64,000 nucleotides of DNA, taken from positions 11,758,174 to 11,822,173 of the forward strand of contig NW_004624795.1 of assembly GCF_000247695.1 (NCBI RefSeq), given 5' to 3'. This document shows, in pieces, positions 22,521 to 34,230 of the stretch. The notes beneath the pieces are model-generated. The model did no database searches and was not told where the DNA came from. It saw nothing but the letters and a program-made list of their open reading frames with translations. This DNA comes from Heterocephalus glaber. Its lineage: Eukaryota; Chordata; Mammalia; Rodentia; Bathyergidae. The first letter of the stretch is position 1, and each line of letters starts with the position of its first letter. Both the position numbers and the translations under genes were made by a program.

Positions 22521-22877
22521 GGAAAAGTAACCATGAGTGGGCCATCTCTGTCTCTCTACAGACTTAGATCTCTATACATTGTTTGTTCTTCCTTTTTGGT
22601 TTGATATCCTAGACAGAAAAAGTACTGTAGTGTCAGCTACTCTTTTCCTTTCGCTGTCTTTCCATCTAATATTATTTCCTCTCGCCCATGTAACAGGTCT
22701 ATGTTTGCACTGTTTCACTCACTACAACATTAGAGCCCTGAAAGACTTTTAATTGCCCCAGAATATCTCCCTCTTTAAATACGAGCTTATTCTGAATTTT
22801 AGCTTTGCTGTCACTATTCCCGAAGGTCCACCCTACTCTTTGGCGCTTGCCCTCAGTATCCCACTGGCAATGTGTCC

Positions 22878-23580
22878 TTTTATTTTTTTTTAAGTTAGAA
22901 CTCACCATATAGCAACCTGCATGCATCTGTGTGGCTTTAGTCACCCTCACCACATGCACAGTTTTCTGTTCATTGAGATCAGCTTTTTAATTTGTTTTAT
23001 TAGCCCATGTTCGAAGTACATAATGTTTACAGTCCTCGTGTGGAGTTGGTGCTTTTTGTTTATTTCCCTTCCGTCCCTTCCCTTCCCCTTCCTCCCTCTC
23101 TTGATCCCTTTCCATTTGAAAAAGAAATCTATCTCCTTCCTTCCTACTATATAGCTATTATTTTGATCTTTTTTGTTTGGGTTTCTCATATGAGAGAAAC
23201 TATGCAATATTTAATCTTGGGTGTCTGATTTATTTCACTTAACATTAGGGTCTCAAGGTGCATCCATTTTCCTACAAATGATTCAAGTTTATCTTCGTGG
23301 CAGAATCCTACTCCATTCTGTGTAAATACCACATTTTCTTTATGCATTCATCTGTTAGTGGAGATATTAGGGCTGCTTTCAAGATTTAGATATTATGAGT
23401 TGTATTGCTATAAACATAGGTATGTGTGTATCACTATAATATGATGTCTTTAACTCTTGCGAGAAGATACCTAGAAGGGGAATAGCTGGCTCAAATAGAA
23501 TTTCTAGTTTTAGTTTTTTGAAGAATGAGATCAGCTGTGACTATAGTTCTATAATGTCTTTTCTAGGAACATCCTACCTT
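22878..23580 (-). mobile_element. Old L1, 3' end of ORF2 and 3'UTR (antisense)
   Basis: On the plus strand a poly-T/T-rich start is followed by a polypyrimidine tract (23060-23105), the antisense of the L1 3'UTR polypurine tract. Then come 'gtttctcatatgagagaaac', 'tttcacttaacattagggtc', 'gcagaatcctactccattct' and 'taccacattttctttatgca', the antisense of L1 ORF2 end and 3'UTR. The 'tgagaaac' next to the polypurine tract is shared with the six younger copies, which supports calling those L1. Confidence 0.68.
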
Positions 23581-24489
23581 CGTTTATGAGGTTATTGGCC
23601 ACAGGACCAGACTTCTCTGTGAACATTTAAAACTGTGTCATGACGGGCATGTTGTGTTGCTATAGGAATCATATTTCCTTTATGGAGCGGCTCCTTTCAA
23701 CTACCTAACCCCTCTGACACAGGGAGAAACAGTCATAGATGCGAACCACCTTACCGTAGTGATTAGTCCAGAGGTGGGCATGGGACCAAGCATGCCAGTT
23801 AGATATGGCTTGGGTGGGAAAATAAGATTGAGAAATAAGAGGCACTGTTCTGCCTAGGACACTAAAATGCAAAGATAAAAATTTGAAATCATAGGCAGTT
23901 GCCTTCTCACCTGTCAGCAGATGCCAATCCATGAACCCAAAGAATGAGGTGACAGAGACACGAGCAGCCCTGATTGCTTTGTGTGAGCTGCTCTTCCAGC
24001 AGAGCCTGAAGCCCATCACCCAAGGCTTCTGAGCCACAGAGCTCAGCTTACTCCTTTCCTTTGCTTACCATCGAAAACACCTGACGAGGATGTCTACAAG
24101 GCTGGGCCACGTGTGTAACTGTGGCCACGGTCCCCCTTCTTCCCTGTCACAATGTCCAAAATGACATACTCTCCCACTCAAGTTCATCCATGGATATACA
24201 AAATGCAAAAGGACAGTTCTGTTTCTTGAACCGCTTGTCCTTTTAGAGAGCATATTGTTTGCCATGCAAGGTGAAAACCCACTTGCCAAACATTTCTTTT
24301 AGGAGAGTAAAAACCTCCACCTCCAGCAGGTGAGTGGAAAGCTGACAGTCTCCATGATTTCTTTGCTGTGTTTCTGTGCTAGGGAATCAACTTATTTTTT
24401 AAATGCCTTATATAGGCTTTTGTTTTAGTCCATAAGAGCTTAGGCTACAGATTTCCTAAAACTGGATTTTCCATTTTTTACCCAGATAG
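23581..24489. other. No gene or recognised repeat
   Basis: A minus-strand frame of 110 codons (23705-24037) has no domain. Nothing supported. Confidence 0.45.
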
Positions 24490-24650
24490 CTTTAGAAAAA
24501 TGTTTCACCTTTCTATTTATTGATTTCCTCATCCATAATAAGTCTTCGCCTTTTAAGACTGTAGTGAATATTAAATGATATATTGCAAAGTGCTTTGACG
24601 GTGCCTACCAATTTAAACAATACCTTAGCAGAAATTGTTACCATTTTTCT
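24490..24650 (-). repeat. MIR fragment (antisense)
   Basis: Antisense MIR order: 'tttattgatttcctcatcca', 'taataagtcttcgcctttta', 'ttaaatgatatattgcaaag', 'tgctttgacggtgcctacca'. Confidence 0.5.
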
Positions 24651-26183
24651 TTCTTATCACTCAAACGGTCTACTCTGTTCACTCTCAAGCTAATCAGTTT
24701 TCAGACTCCTTGAATATAGCGGGTGATTCCCTCTCCCTGTATTAGGCCTCTGTCTTTTAAATCATCCACATCGTTTCATTGCCAGGCAAGTGCCACCCCA
24801 CTAGAGGTGCAGCTCTCTGAAGTCATAGCTCCCTGCTGGTATTTCACATGAAGTGCACCTGGCTCCTTGGCTCCCTGTATCAGTGCACAGGCTCCTCGTT
24901 CTCTATGCCCGAGACATGGCTCTTTCAGCTCTTGGCTCTTTTCAGCTTGTTTGTGCTTTCTCTTAGAAAGCCACACTGTCCTAGATTTCAACCCAAGCTC
25001 TTATCCCTGGTCTGTACAAGAAAAGACTCACACAAGGCATTTATGAGCATAGCAGAGTCACAGCTCCAAATGAACACGAAGCACCGTTTTCAAAAACCTT
25101 CACCTATCTGCCACGATTGTGTCCCTTGCCCTCTCTCTGCCTGTTCTCTCCTCCCAACTCTCTCCCACTTGCCACAAATTCCTGCTTTTTAACTAACATA
25201 GAGAAGTTATCACTAATGCTTTTTTTTCTTTAACACCTGGTAGGTTACGTCTGTGGGATCCTACCTTGAAACCCAAAATGCTTATCCTAGCATATTCCTG
25301 AACAAAACATTTCCTTGAGAAAAAGAAGACTTCTGCTGCTGAACCATGAGTGTTTTCATTCTTCACACAGTTTACACCGTTTTATATATAAGATTCTTCT
25401 CCCTCTGTGTGAAGTACTTTCATCAGGCAACCAAGCCTCTTCACGTACATTCTCCTCAGTTTATCCAAGTCCAGACCATCCCCCTCTTATCGTAAGCCTT
25501 GGTCCCAGACACAAACTCTTGTTTTATTTCATTATCTGTAAAGTGCTCCTCTGATTCATTCTAATCAAAAGCCCCAGTTTTAGGAGAAAAAAGAAGATAA
25601 AGGAAACAGAGATGAATATGCCAGCTATGCCTTTAAGTCACACAGTTTCTTATCACAGTATTAACAATCCCAATAACTGTGGTAGTTCCGACCTCTGCTC
25701 CCTGCAACAGAGATTTTCAGAAGATTCAGCAAAAGTATATAGTTCTCGTGGCTCTGGGTAGGGTCCTCATCACACCTGATGCACAACTTTAAATTTCAGC
25801 AGAGAATCATTTCCAACAAAGTCCTGGTTGCTCTGCCCATAGTGTTTTCCACATCATGTCCTCGGAGGACGGGTCTCACCGCCATGAAGCTTCTGTCCCT
25901 CCATGGAATAATGAGCACACAAAACTCACTTGTGCCTGTTCATGTGGTGGTGGGTGAATCTTGAGCCGCTGTGTCTTTGGAACAGCTGGAATTACTCTTT
26001 TTGATACTATTATCTCATGTGATAGGCTCAAGTAGAGAAGCAATCTGAGGCCAAACCGAGAGTAATCAGATCTCTTCATGGTAGAGAGTAAAACTGTGTC
26101 AGAATCTAAAAACCCCATCAAAGATATGCTAGAGTCGCTGATAGGTGTGTTTGTTCACAAAGAGTACTGAGATTTCTTCTAGT
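24651..26183. other. No gene or recognised repeat
   Basis: AT-moderate single-copy-looking sequence; frames up to 114 codons (24848-25192) have no domain content. Confidence 0.45.
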
Positions 26184-26195
26184 AAAGGTAGTTAG

Positions 26196-26278
26196 AGGGC
26201 CAGGGAATTAGCTAAGTGGTTCCACCGCCTGCTTTGCAAGCACAAGGTCCCAAGTTTGATCCCCAGTACCAAAAAAAA
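26196..26278 (+). mobile_element. ID SINE, divergent subfamily
   Basis: Body 'gggccagggaattagctaag', 'ttccaccgcctgctttgcaa', 'cacaaggtcccaagtttgat', 'ccccagtacc' then A-tail. AAAGGTAGTTAG at 26184-26195 and 26279-26290 is a 12-bp perfect target-site duplication. Confidence 0.93.
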
Positions 26279-26417
26279 AAAGGTAGTTAGGCTGGGAAAT
26301 AAATCAGGAATCTTAAATCTGAAGGAGGAGGTTACAAGGAATGAAGACACAAGCTGGGATACAGGTGCAGGGGACTGATGTTGGGCAGCCCAGGGAGTCT
26401 TATCAAAACCTTTGCTT

Positions 26418-26496
26418 AAAGCCGGGGATTTAGCTCAATGACGCTGTGCCTGCCTCACAGCGCAAGGTCCTGAGTTTTGTCCCTGGTACCAAAAAC
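26418..26496 (+). mobile_element. ID SINE, divergent subfamily
   Basis: Body 'gccggggatttagctcaatg', 'acgctgtgcctgcctcacag', 'cgcaaggtcctgagttttgt', 'ccctggtacc' and short A-tail. AACCTTTGCTT at 26407-26417 and 26497-26507 is a perfect target-site duplication. It lies 140 bases from the previous ID. Confidence 0.92.
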
Positions 26497-26507
26497 AACC
26501 TTTGCTT

Positions 26508-27129
26508 GTGGCCAGAGCAGATTCTATCTGGCCAACTGTGGGTGTCATGGATTCTCTACACAAGGGATGTACCCCCAAAGCTCCTGTCAGCTGAGAGCCC
26601 ATAAATCTATGTAGAACATTTCCAGGGCAATTTGTGCTTCTCTTTCTCCCTTATGTCATCTTCTTACACTACACTGACTCATAACCTTTTGAGCAAAGTC
26701 CCGTTCTAAGCCTAAGCTGTGTCTGTAGCAAGGGACTCAGGATACTCTAAAATCCACCATGAGTTTATTTATTCACATTAAAAGCTGGGACCCCTAAGCA
26801 GAGGTGGGGGATTCCTAAGAAATTAACCTCCCTTTGAGAACAGGAGTTAGACAGAGCAGCAGGATCTAAACAGCTCCTCATGCTCAGAAGATTGACTCTA
26901 ACTGGAGCATAGTAGCCACCTCTTGCATTTGTCTTCATGCCAGTCTCCCTCATAAGCTCTTGCCTAGATACTAGGAAATGACAAACTCTGATCAAAAATA
27001 AGAAACAACTAATGTTGCTGAAATTCTGTGTGAAATCTGGGCTCCTGTCACAGAGCCTCACAGAAGTTGATCTCTCCCCCTTCTCCCTAGAGTGGCCACA
27101 CCACAGAGTCTCCCATACCCAGAGAGCTG
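26508..27129. other. No gene or recognised repeat
   Basis: A minus-strand frame of 123 codons (26765-27136) has no domain and no splice context. Nothing supported. Confidence 0.4.
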
Positions 27130-27600
27130 AGTTCATGGAGGTATTTGGTAGTCAGCCTCAGGAGGGTTCCCAACAATCCTTGCCCATCTTTGAGCGGTCC
27201 CCTCAAATACTTTATCAGGGATCACTTGTGTGACCCATAGAAGTTATGGGATGCCATTTCTAAGACTTAAAGGCACGGCAGTGTCCCCTTTGCTCTGTCT
27301 CTGAATGACTCTCTCCAGGGAAGCCAGCTGCCAAGTTAGGAGCACACATCTCAGAGCTATAGGGAAGTCTGTGTGGGGAGGAACCAAGGCTGCCAGCCAA
27401 TAGCCATGTGAATGAGCCATGTTGGAAATGGGTCCTACGGCCCTAGTCACCATCTTCACTGGAGCTTCATGAGAGATCCTGAGCCAGAACCATCCAGCCA
27501 AGCCATTTATGGAGTCTTGGTCCTCAGTGACTGGTGAGATAAAAGCATTGCTTCATCTGTAAGGTTTGTAGGATAATTTGTTATGCAGCAATAGAAACAG
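27130..27600 (+). mobile_element. MaLR 5' LTR of a relic provirus
   Basis: MLT1-type LTR order in sense: 'tcagcctcaggagggttccc', 'ctctccagggaagccagctg', 'aaccaaggctgccagccaat', 'gccatgtgaatgagccatgt', 'atgagagatcctgagccaga', and end 'ggataatttgttatgcagca'. The 5' boundary is uncertain. Confidence 0.65.
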
Positions 27601-27974
27601 ATTTTGGTACCAAAAGTGTGCTATCAGAAAGTCTAAAAACGTAGGAGTGACTTCAAGACCAAATCAGAAGGTAGAAGAATTTTGAGGATAGTGTTCATGA
27701 AAGTTTAAAGAGCTTAGACAAAACTGTTTCTAGATGTACAGTATCTCTGCAGCAGATGAGGCTACAACCCTGCAAATGGCAGTTGGACAGGAAAGTGGGG
27801 AAACCCTGACAGGAAGGGGAAAGGGGATCCTCGTTATATTGTAGCAGAAAGCTCACCCACACTGTCTCCTACAGTTATGTGCCGAGAAAGCGTATCTAAC
27901 AGACTGGGCTTAGCTATGGGGATTTCTCAGCCATGTGCTAAGGTGCCGCCTCATCTCAAAATAAAATGTGACAG

Positions 27975-28077
27975 GGCCGGGGATGTAGCTCAGTGGCTCT
28001 GCCCTGCCTCACAAACACAAGGTCCTGAGTTCACTCCCTGGCACTGGAAAAAAAATAATAATAATAATTATAACGAT
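27975..28077 (+). mobile_element. ID SINE nested in MaLR internal region
   Basis: Body 'ggccggggatgtagctcagt', 'ggctctgccctgcctcacaa', 'acacaaggtcctgagttcac', then A-tail and AAT repeats. AATAAAATGTGACAG at 27960-27974 and 28078-28092 is a 15-bp perfect target-site duplication. Confidence 0.95.
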
Positions 28078-28223
28078 AATAAAATGTGACAGAAGACAAT
28101 CTAAAAGAAGATTTGTGAAACATGAGGGAGCCAGAGCTTGATAATCCTGACACTTTTCAACCTCTCACGATGGCATCTACTGCTAAAATTAAGAAATGAT
28201 TTTTATATAAAGATCAATTTCAA

Positions 28224-28593
28224 TAAATAGGACACACATGTGTAAATACCGAATAGTTTCTCTAGTGTGAGAAACTGAGAGTGTAAATAAGGATGAAAAT
28301 GATTAAAATGAATAATTGATAATTTGAAATAGGAAGAAAAGGTCCAAAGGGGTAAGGGTGGCAGGAGGGGAAGGGGAAAGGGAAGAAGGGAAAGGAAAAA
28401 TTATGAGAAAGGATAAAAAAGGAAATGAAATCTATGTAAATAGGGAAGGGAGGAGGGGGTGAAGGGCTCACAGGTAATGGGGAAAAAATAAGAACTAGGT
28501 AAGATACATCATGTACAGGTACAAGCACCCAATGATAAGTGTAAACGTACTGTATACCTAAAATGTACCAATAAAAGAATTTTTTTTAAAAAA
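28224..28593 (+). mobile_element. L1 3'UTR insertion, group B copy 2 (longest), nested in MaLR
   Basis: Carries the longest 3'UTR copy in the window: 'ggacacacatgtgtaaatac', 'tctctagtgtgagaaactga', polypurine tract, 'gtacaagcacccaatgataa', 'gtactgtatacctaaaatg', A-tail. AAAGATCAATTTCAA at 28209-28223 and 28594-28608 is a 15-bp perfect target-site duplication. Confidence 0.93.
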
Positions 28594-29465
28594 AAAGATC
28601 AATTTCAAAGCAAAGGTCAGAAGATGAAACCGAGGGCGTGACAGTAAAGTCCTTTGTTAAGATCTCAGGAAGTCCTATTGTGGTGTCTTTCATCAAAAAA
28701 CCCTCTAAAAACTTGTGTGGAGACCTCCCAGATACTCTCAGCTAAACAATGGCAAGATTCTAAGAATGGTGGCCCTCAACAATGTTATCTCAAGGAGATT
28801 TCTGGGTATGACTTTTGTCCAACGGAATGGATCTGGTCCAGTTCTGAGGAAATCTCCAAAGCTTTAAAGAAAATCGTAGCTGCGGAAACATCACCTGCTC
28901 TTACAGAAACTGTACAAAATGAAAGAGGATCAATCCTTAGACCACCCTCCCCATTCTGGCACAACCAGGCTGAGAGAACTATAGAGCTGAAACAAGACTA
29001 GCTTTTACTCAAAAGGAAGGATGACTCAGAAGGAAGAACCAAGACCCCAGAGGGCAAGGCAGGCAGCTGAGGAGAATGATTCCCAGTCAGAAGTAAAACC
29101 AAGCTGCATCTAAGAACTTCCAACATCTTCCCAGCTGTGCTTTAGATTTGCCTTGAACCCAAGAGTCTTTTCAGCCTGACGTTTTTCCTGTTTTTAAACA
29201 TTAATGTCTACAGCGGTTACATGGTGCCTGCCCTATCATTACGTGCTGAGTGTGTACAATCCCAGGCCTTCCTACTTGAGAATTATACCAAAGAAGCTGA
29301 GTTGAGGTAATTACACCTAGGAGCCTCATAAGCTCCTGATTTAGGTGAAAACGTCCTACAGTCTAAGCTGATGCTATGATGGAATGATACTTGGGCATGC
29401 TTGGAAGTGATAAGTATATTTTGCATGTGGGAGGAATATAAATAGTCTGTAGCCAGAAGGTGAAT

Positions 29466-29925
29466 TGTGCTGGAGTTTAAATGTCCACAGAGTCTTTGCA
29501 CGCCTTTTTTCGAGCGTTGGAGACTAATTTTCCTCCCCTTGAGTGGTGGCTAGATTCAGTGAGTTGGTTTTCATGAAGAGAGTGGAAGCGATAGTGTCTA
29601 ACTTTGTATGTTGGGTCATGAAAGGAACCTACCTCTGCATTCTGCTTGCTCACTCTCCTTTAGATCCTTCATCCTGGGGGAAGCTAGACGCTATGTCAGG
29701 AGGACACTCGGGCAACCCAAGGAGACGTCCTCATGATAATGAGCAAAGGCTTCTTGTCATGCACACAAGAGGCAGCCATTTTAGAGGTGAATATGGGAAC
29801 CCAGCCCTAGTCCCAGCTTCAGATCATCCATCACTCCAATATCCTGATTAATGCTCATGAAAGACCCTGCTAAGTCACTCTCAAATTCCTCACCCACAAA
29901 AACTGGGAGCTAACAAAGGATGAGA
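29466..29925 (+). mobile_element. MaLR 3' LTR of the relic provirus
   Basis: Begins TGTGCTGGAGTTTAAATGTC; then 'gagtggtggctagattcagt', 'tgggggaagctagacgctat', 'ggaggacactcgggcaaccc', 'gcagccattttagaggtgaa', 'aatgctcatgaaagaccctg', 'aaattcctcacccacaaaaa'. It shares the 'gaagc(c/t)agc/acgc' block and the 'tcatgaga/aagaccctg' block with the 5' LTR about 2.3 kb upstream. Its last bases are eroded. Confidence 0.72.
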
Positions 29926-30248
29926 ACAGCCCCTCAACCTCCCCACTCTACAGAAGCACACTGGACACACATAATATAAGAGAACGGAAACTCTTTATTC
30001 GTTCCAAAAACTGATACTGGAGATTGCTTTTAACTACATCATAATCTTATCTTGGCTAGCTAAACCATTAGGTTTTACTACTATTAAACCACAAATAAAG
30101 CCCATATCTAGTTCATAGGTATCTTGATTATGTAGCAACAATTTTGCGGCTCCCTCCTTGCTAGAAACTTCTACCACACCCCTGATCACCTATGCTGGTA
30201 GACTCGTCTGTTTCATGAGAGTAAGATCTATGCGTTCCATAGGTGAAG

Positions 30249-30425
30249 GTTTCTCAAACTTTAGTAGGCATAAGACTCACTGCAGAGTTTGCTATACATT
30301 CCCAGACCCGACCCCAAGGAGGCAGCTTCAGGAGGCCTGGATCAGGGTTTAGGAATCTGCAGTTTCAATAAGAACATCAAGAGATTCTAGCACAACTGGT
30401 CTTCAGACTACACTTTAAAAGTCTC
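30249..30425. mobile_element. MER5B-like hAT MITE
   Basis: Opens 'ggtttctcaaactttagtag', middle 'cagacccgaccccaaggagg' and 'gggtttaggaatctgcagtt', closes 'ctggtcttcagactacactt'. The ends are imperfect inverted repeats, as in MER5-type hAT-Charlie MITEs. Confidence 0.65.
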
Positions 30426-30539
30426 TAGGCAAGTACATAGCAGACACACTGAGGGACACTAGCTTTCAGGAAGGCAGAGTGACAGCAACGAGGCCCCCTG
30501 GGGCCTGTGCATTGCATGGAGCCTGCAATTGAGAGAACT

Positions 30540-30715
30540 GGCTGAGAACTCAGGCTCTGCCTCTCCCGACTATGTGACACTGGCCAAGTTGCTTTCCTTA
30601 CCACACCCATAGCATGGATAATCTCACCTCTTCCACGTCATTGTGAGGATTCAGTGAAAGGGAAGATGCCATAAGGAACAGTGCAGCATTATAGAAAGAA
30701 CATACATTAAGGAGT
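30540..30715 (-). repeat. MIR fragment (antisense)
   Basis: Antisense MIR order: 'gactatgtgacactggccaa', 'gttgctttccttaccacacc', 'tcattgtgaggattcagtga', 'acagtgcagcattatagaaa'. Confidence 0.5.
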
Positions 30716-31499
30716 TAGAGAGAGCCAGGATCAGCGACCTTCACCACCTATGGTCATTGTGAGGCTCAAACGAGGTACAAGAGTGTGGTGTGCCTCCCCC
30801 ATGCTAAGTGCTCTATCCATGACTGTTTGCTTTCTGAGTGGCCCCTCTCTCCAACAGTGCTTCTATGGACTGACACACAGGTTGCACTTAAGAAACTTCT
30901 CTGTGCTTCCAGATTTTCAAACTTGATGGAAACAAACAGCATAGATAATATCCTGCTTGTGTTCCCATGTATGTCTGTGCTCCCTTCCTGTGTTACCCAA
31001 TACCATGAAGACACACTACAGCATGTTAGGGATAAGAGGGAGGCTAGAGGCCATCTAGCCCAACAAACTCCCTGGCGACCCATTGTACAGATGAGAAAAT
31101 AGAGATCTGAGAGGATGTAAGAGATGTAAATAAGACCCACAAGTAGTAAGTGGCCACATTGGCTTGGTCTTTAGCCCTGTGTCTTAGCTCCCAGCCCGTT
31201 GCTCTTTTCTTCCTAGCAATAGAGGACCGTACTTGTTATTTGCCCATATACTTGGCATTGAGAAGGGGATCACTTTAATTAACAGAGACACAGGGGAAAC
31301 ATGGTTGTGTGTGCTGGCCTGGGGGGAGGTTCAAGAGGGAGTTGCGGCAGCTGTAGAATTTAGTCCAATACTTTTTCTCCAACTAGTGACAGGATCATAC
31401 GGCTTTTTCCTTTCCTCTGTTAAAATGATGACTTTTGGGGGTGGATCTTCCAGTGCTGAACCAACACTGCCATCCCTATAACAAAACCACTTTCTACAT
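30716..31499. other. No gene; weak MIR trace at 31040-31150
   Basis: 'ggccatctagcccaacaaac', 'cccattgtacagatgagaaa' and 'agtaagtggccacatt' hint at a sense MIR-like repeat at 31040-31150. Frames of 105 and 124 codons (30766-31140) lie antiparallel to each other and are not genes. Confidence 0.4.
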
Positions 31500-31934
31500 C
31501 CTGCCAGATCTGACTTCTAAGAGTCTGTTTTATTAAACAAATTTCTATCTATGTTCATACTTTTTTCTTCTATTATCTTTGTCCAGTTTTAGGGTTAGCA
31601 CAATGTTGATTTCCCAAAATGAGGGGAGAAGTGTTCCTTCTTTTTTCTGCTTTAATTGTTTGATATAATTTATCAGTTAAAATGTATATGAGCCTACTGT
31701 TGTCATATAGGTAGGTTTTCAAGCTTGGAATATACTTTCTTTAACAGGTGCTATTCAAATTTTATATTTCCTCCGGAGTTAGTTTCATTAATTTGTCTTC
31801 CAAGGTACTTCTTAGAAGTTGTCAAATTTATTTCAAAACAGATTTTTGAAATATGCTTTCTATATCCTTTTAAATTCTGTAAAATCTGTGGTAATGTCTC
31901 CTAGATCTTGATATTGTAATTTAAAAATGTATAA
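31500..31934 (-). mobile_element. Possible old L1 ORF2 fragment (antisense)
   Basis: T-rich plus strand with 'tattatctttgtccagtttt', 'tagggttagcacaatgttga', 'ggtacttcttagaagttgtc' and similar phrases in keeping with antisense L1 ORF2. Too diverged for a firm call. Confidence 0.35.
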
Positions 31935-32213
31935 TTGATATTGTGTAACAGGAAAAAAAGGTCTAAAGGTGCAGGGGAAGTGGGAGGGGTAGGGGAAAGG
32001 AAAAAGGGAAAAGAAAAAATTTGAGAAAAGGAAGAAAATGGAAACAAAGTCTTTGCAAATAGGGAAGGGTGGAGGGGGTGAAGGGAAGGGGAAAAAAAAG
32101 AACCAAGAGACTCATGTAATGGTACAAGATCCCAATGATGAATGTAACTGTATTTTATACCTAAAATGTACCAATAAACTTAATGGGAAAAAAAATGAAA
32201 AAAAAAAAAAAAA
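31935..32213 (+). mobile_element. L1 3'UTR insertion, group A copy 3
   Basis: Starts near 'gatattgtgtaacaggaaaa', polypurine tract 'gcaggggaagtgggaggggt', then 'aaacaaagtctttgcaaata', 'gtacaagatcccaatgatga', 'taactgtattttatacctaa' and a 16-base A run ending near 32213. I could not find a clear target duplication, because the left flank is also AT-rich. Confidence 0.82.
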
Positions 32214-33444
32214 GAGGGAGTTGTGGGCCACTGACTGTGCCCGCTCCAGGCTCTAAGTTCCAGATGCTCTCTGTCACAGAGGCCCAGGCACGTGACATCT
32301 GTCACCACAGCAGAGGCCAAGAGAATATATCCTGCCTGCTTAACATGTTAGGGGCCCAGAGACGAGTGGAAAGTCCTAGAGACGGGCTAAGTTCTCTGTC
32401 TAGCTCCCCTAGGGATTTGTGGGGAGATAACTTTAAAGTTAGGGTAGCACAGAAGCCAGTCCATCAGACTTTAAATCAGTTCAGGCCTGGGTACTGAAAC
32501 TGCCCTGCTCTGTGATTTGAGGTCTCTCACCTCTCAGAGCCTCCTTTTCCCCAGTTATTTTAAGAAGAATGATATTCTCCTGCTAGTCTCCCCAGTTACA
32601 GGTGGAAGAAACCTCAAAGACAGTTTGATCTAATTCCCTAATTTGACAGCTAAGGAGCTCACAGATTCACTTCTGTGAAATCCTAGACATGTGCGAGATA
32701 ATAATGAAAGGTGACTTGCATGCCCTGGTGTCTAAGAACGAAGTTAAGTGAAATTAGCCAACCACACACTGCTTGGGATTGTGATACTTGAAGACAAAGG
32801 GGAGATGTTCTCAGTTGTCTTGTTAAGAGAAGTCTTTCAACATGTGTCCTGGATGGATTCACCCAGGATGTGGAGTGGGAGAGGCCCCCTCCAGAGCAGG
32901 GCCCAGAGAGCCCAGGAGCGGAGTCTCAGTCCTGCACACTGAGCTGCAGAGAGAGGCCAGGAGCAAGGCCAAGACCCGGGGCAGGAGCATGTGGAGGGAG
33001 GAAGATAAATCGGCAGGCTCTGAGGATCCATCCCAAACATCCAGAACCCATTGCTCGAGCAAGGCACTGGGCTCCAAAGACATGCTGAGAGGAAGATGCT
33101 GGGGCTTTGTTTTATTTTTCGATTTTGCCAAATCAAAAGAATTTGGGAAACTGTGAGAACTGCTGTGCTGAAATGCAGTCTGCCAGGTTGGCCTAGGCCT
33201 GTTTAGAAGTAATTCAATCTGAGGCAGAGGGGAGCTGCAAGGGTTGCCTGCACGCACACATTCACAGCCACACACTGGCCTGCACGTCCCGTGCCCACAG
33301 GAGGCTGATGGTCCCTTGTGGGTCCCGAGAGGGTGCCCGAGGCACATGCGCTCTGGGACAGTGCTCATTCATCCATTTGCACCAATAGTTACTGAGGCCT
33401 CCATGCATCGCTGGAGGGATGAGTTCCAGGGACTACAGGGGAGC
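32214..33444. other. No gene or recognised repeat
   Basis: A minus-strand frame of 169 codons (32859-33368) overlaps plus-strand frames of 72-104 codons in the same GC-rich patch; none shows a domain. 33090-33200 ('ttttcgattttgccaaatca', 'agtaattcaatctgaggcag') looks single-copy and could be conserved, but this is not shown. Confidence 0.4.
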
Positions 33445-33458
33445 CCAGCAGAGGGCCC
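33445..33458 (+). promoter_or_regulatory. CTCF-like core motif
   Basis: CCAGCAGAGGGCCC fits the CTCF core CCASYAGRKGGCRS at 13 of 14 positions, in plus orientation. Confidence 0.3.
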
Positions 33459-33956
33459 CTCCCTGCGTGGTCTTGTGTTCTGGGGGACATCGAGACCAGC
33501 AGTCCTTCACCCTTCTCTTCTGAGCTATGTAAGCAGAGGCATGGAGGATGGGTCAGGACAGAGGTTGTGGCTGCAAGAGACCAGACACTGGCACCCCCTC
33601 CTTAGCAGCCACCCCTACTTGCCACTTTTGTTCTTGCCCAGGTAGCATCAGGGATCCTTGGGTCTCAGGGAGGGGAGACATGTTCCCCAATCCTAAGGGC
33701 TGCACCATGACAGGTCTAAAGTGGTCAGTGATTGGCCTAAAGATAGAGACATGGGATCAGCACTGGCTAAATAGCAACAAGAATGGGGCCAGGGCTTTCT
33801 TCCCTAAATAAAAAGATGAAGCCTTTTGGCCCTTCCCCTTTCTTCCTTCAACTGGAACCTGGACAAAATACCTTGGAGGTGTAGAAAAGCCCTTTTACTA
33901 CCATGAAGCAACATGCCAACAAGTTAAAATGGCAGGACTAAAAGAAAGAGCCTGAG

Positions 33957-34099
33957 ACAGCCAGGCGTGGTGATGCACATTTGTAATCCCAGCACTCGGG
34001 AGGCTGGGGCAGGAGGATCGCTGTGAGTTGGAGGCCAGCCTAGGCTACAATAGTGAGTTCAAAGCTGTCTGAACTACATGGTGAGACCCTGTTCAGGAA
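33957..34099 (+). mobile_element. B1 SINE (monomer)
   Basis: 7SL-derived B1: 'gccaggcgtggtgatgcaca', 'tttgtaatcccagcactcgg', 'gaggctggggcaggaggatc', 'ggccagcctaggctacaata', then a second partial copy of the right part ('agctgtctgaactacatggt') typical of B1 with its internal 29-base duplication. AAAGAGCC(T/A)GAG at 33945-33956 and 34100-34111 is the target duplication with one change. Confidence 0.92.
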
Positions 34100-34111
34100 A
34101 AAGAGCCAGAG

Positions 34112-34222
34112 TATCCCACATCACTGAGCCACCGTGCCAAAGCTGGGTGGCCTTCCTGTAGGCAACTATCAGGTAAGGTCAAAAGGAAAGGAAAGAGACA
34201 ATGAAAAAAAGAACCTATATGT
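34112..34222. other. Short interval between SINEs, nothing seen
   Basis: No repeat or frame recognised between the B1 and the antisense B1-ID. Confidence 0.4.
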
Positions 34223-34230
34223 TGAAGCTG

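Larger units (their letters stand above)
27601..29465 (+). pseudogene. MaLR internal region, decayed
   Basis: Starts right after the LTR with 'attttggtaccaaaagtgtg', which fits the primer-binding-site region of MaLR elements. It ends with 'gccctatcattacgtgctga', 'gcatgcttggaagtgataag' and 'ttttgcatgtgggaggaata', typical of the MaLR internal 3' end just before the LTR. MaLR internals carry at most a gag-like remnant; the best open frame here is 115 codons (28654-29001) and I do not call it functional. Interrupted by an ID (27975-28077) and an L1 tail (28224-28593). Confidence 0.68.

Noticed and set aside
26418..26496. tRNA-like A and B boxes that could be read as a tRNA gene (also in the other ID copies)
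   Set aside because: The sequence has an A-tail and target duplication, lacks a full cloverleaf, and recurs as a SINE. It is an ID element, not a tRNA gene.
32859..33368. 169-codon minus-strand frame
   Set aside because: Overlaps three plus-strand frames in the same GC-rich patch; no domain. GC-rich DNA has fewer stops on all frames.
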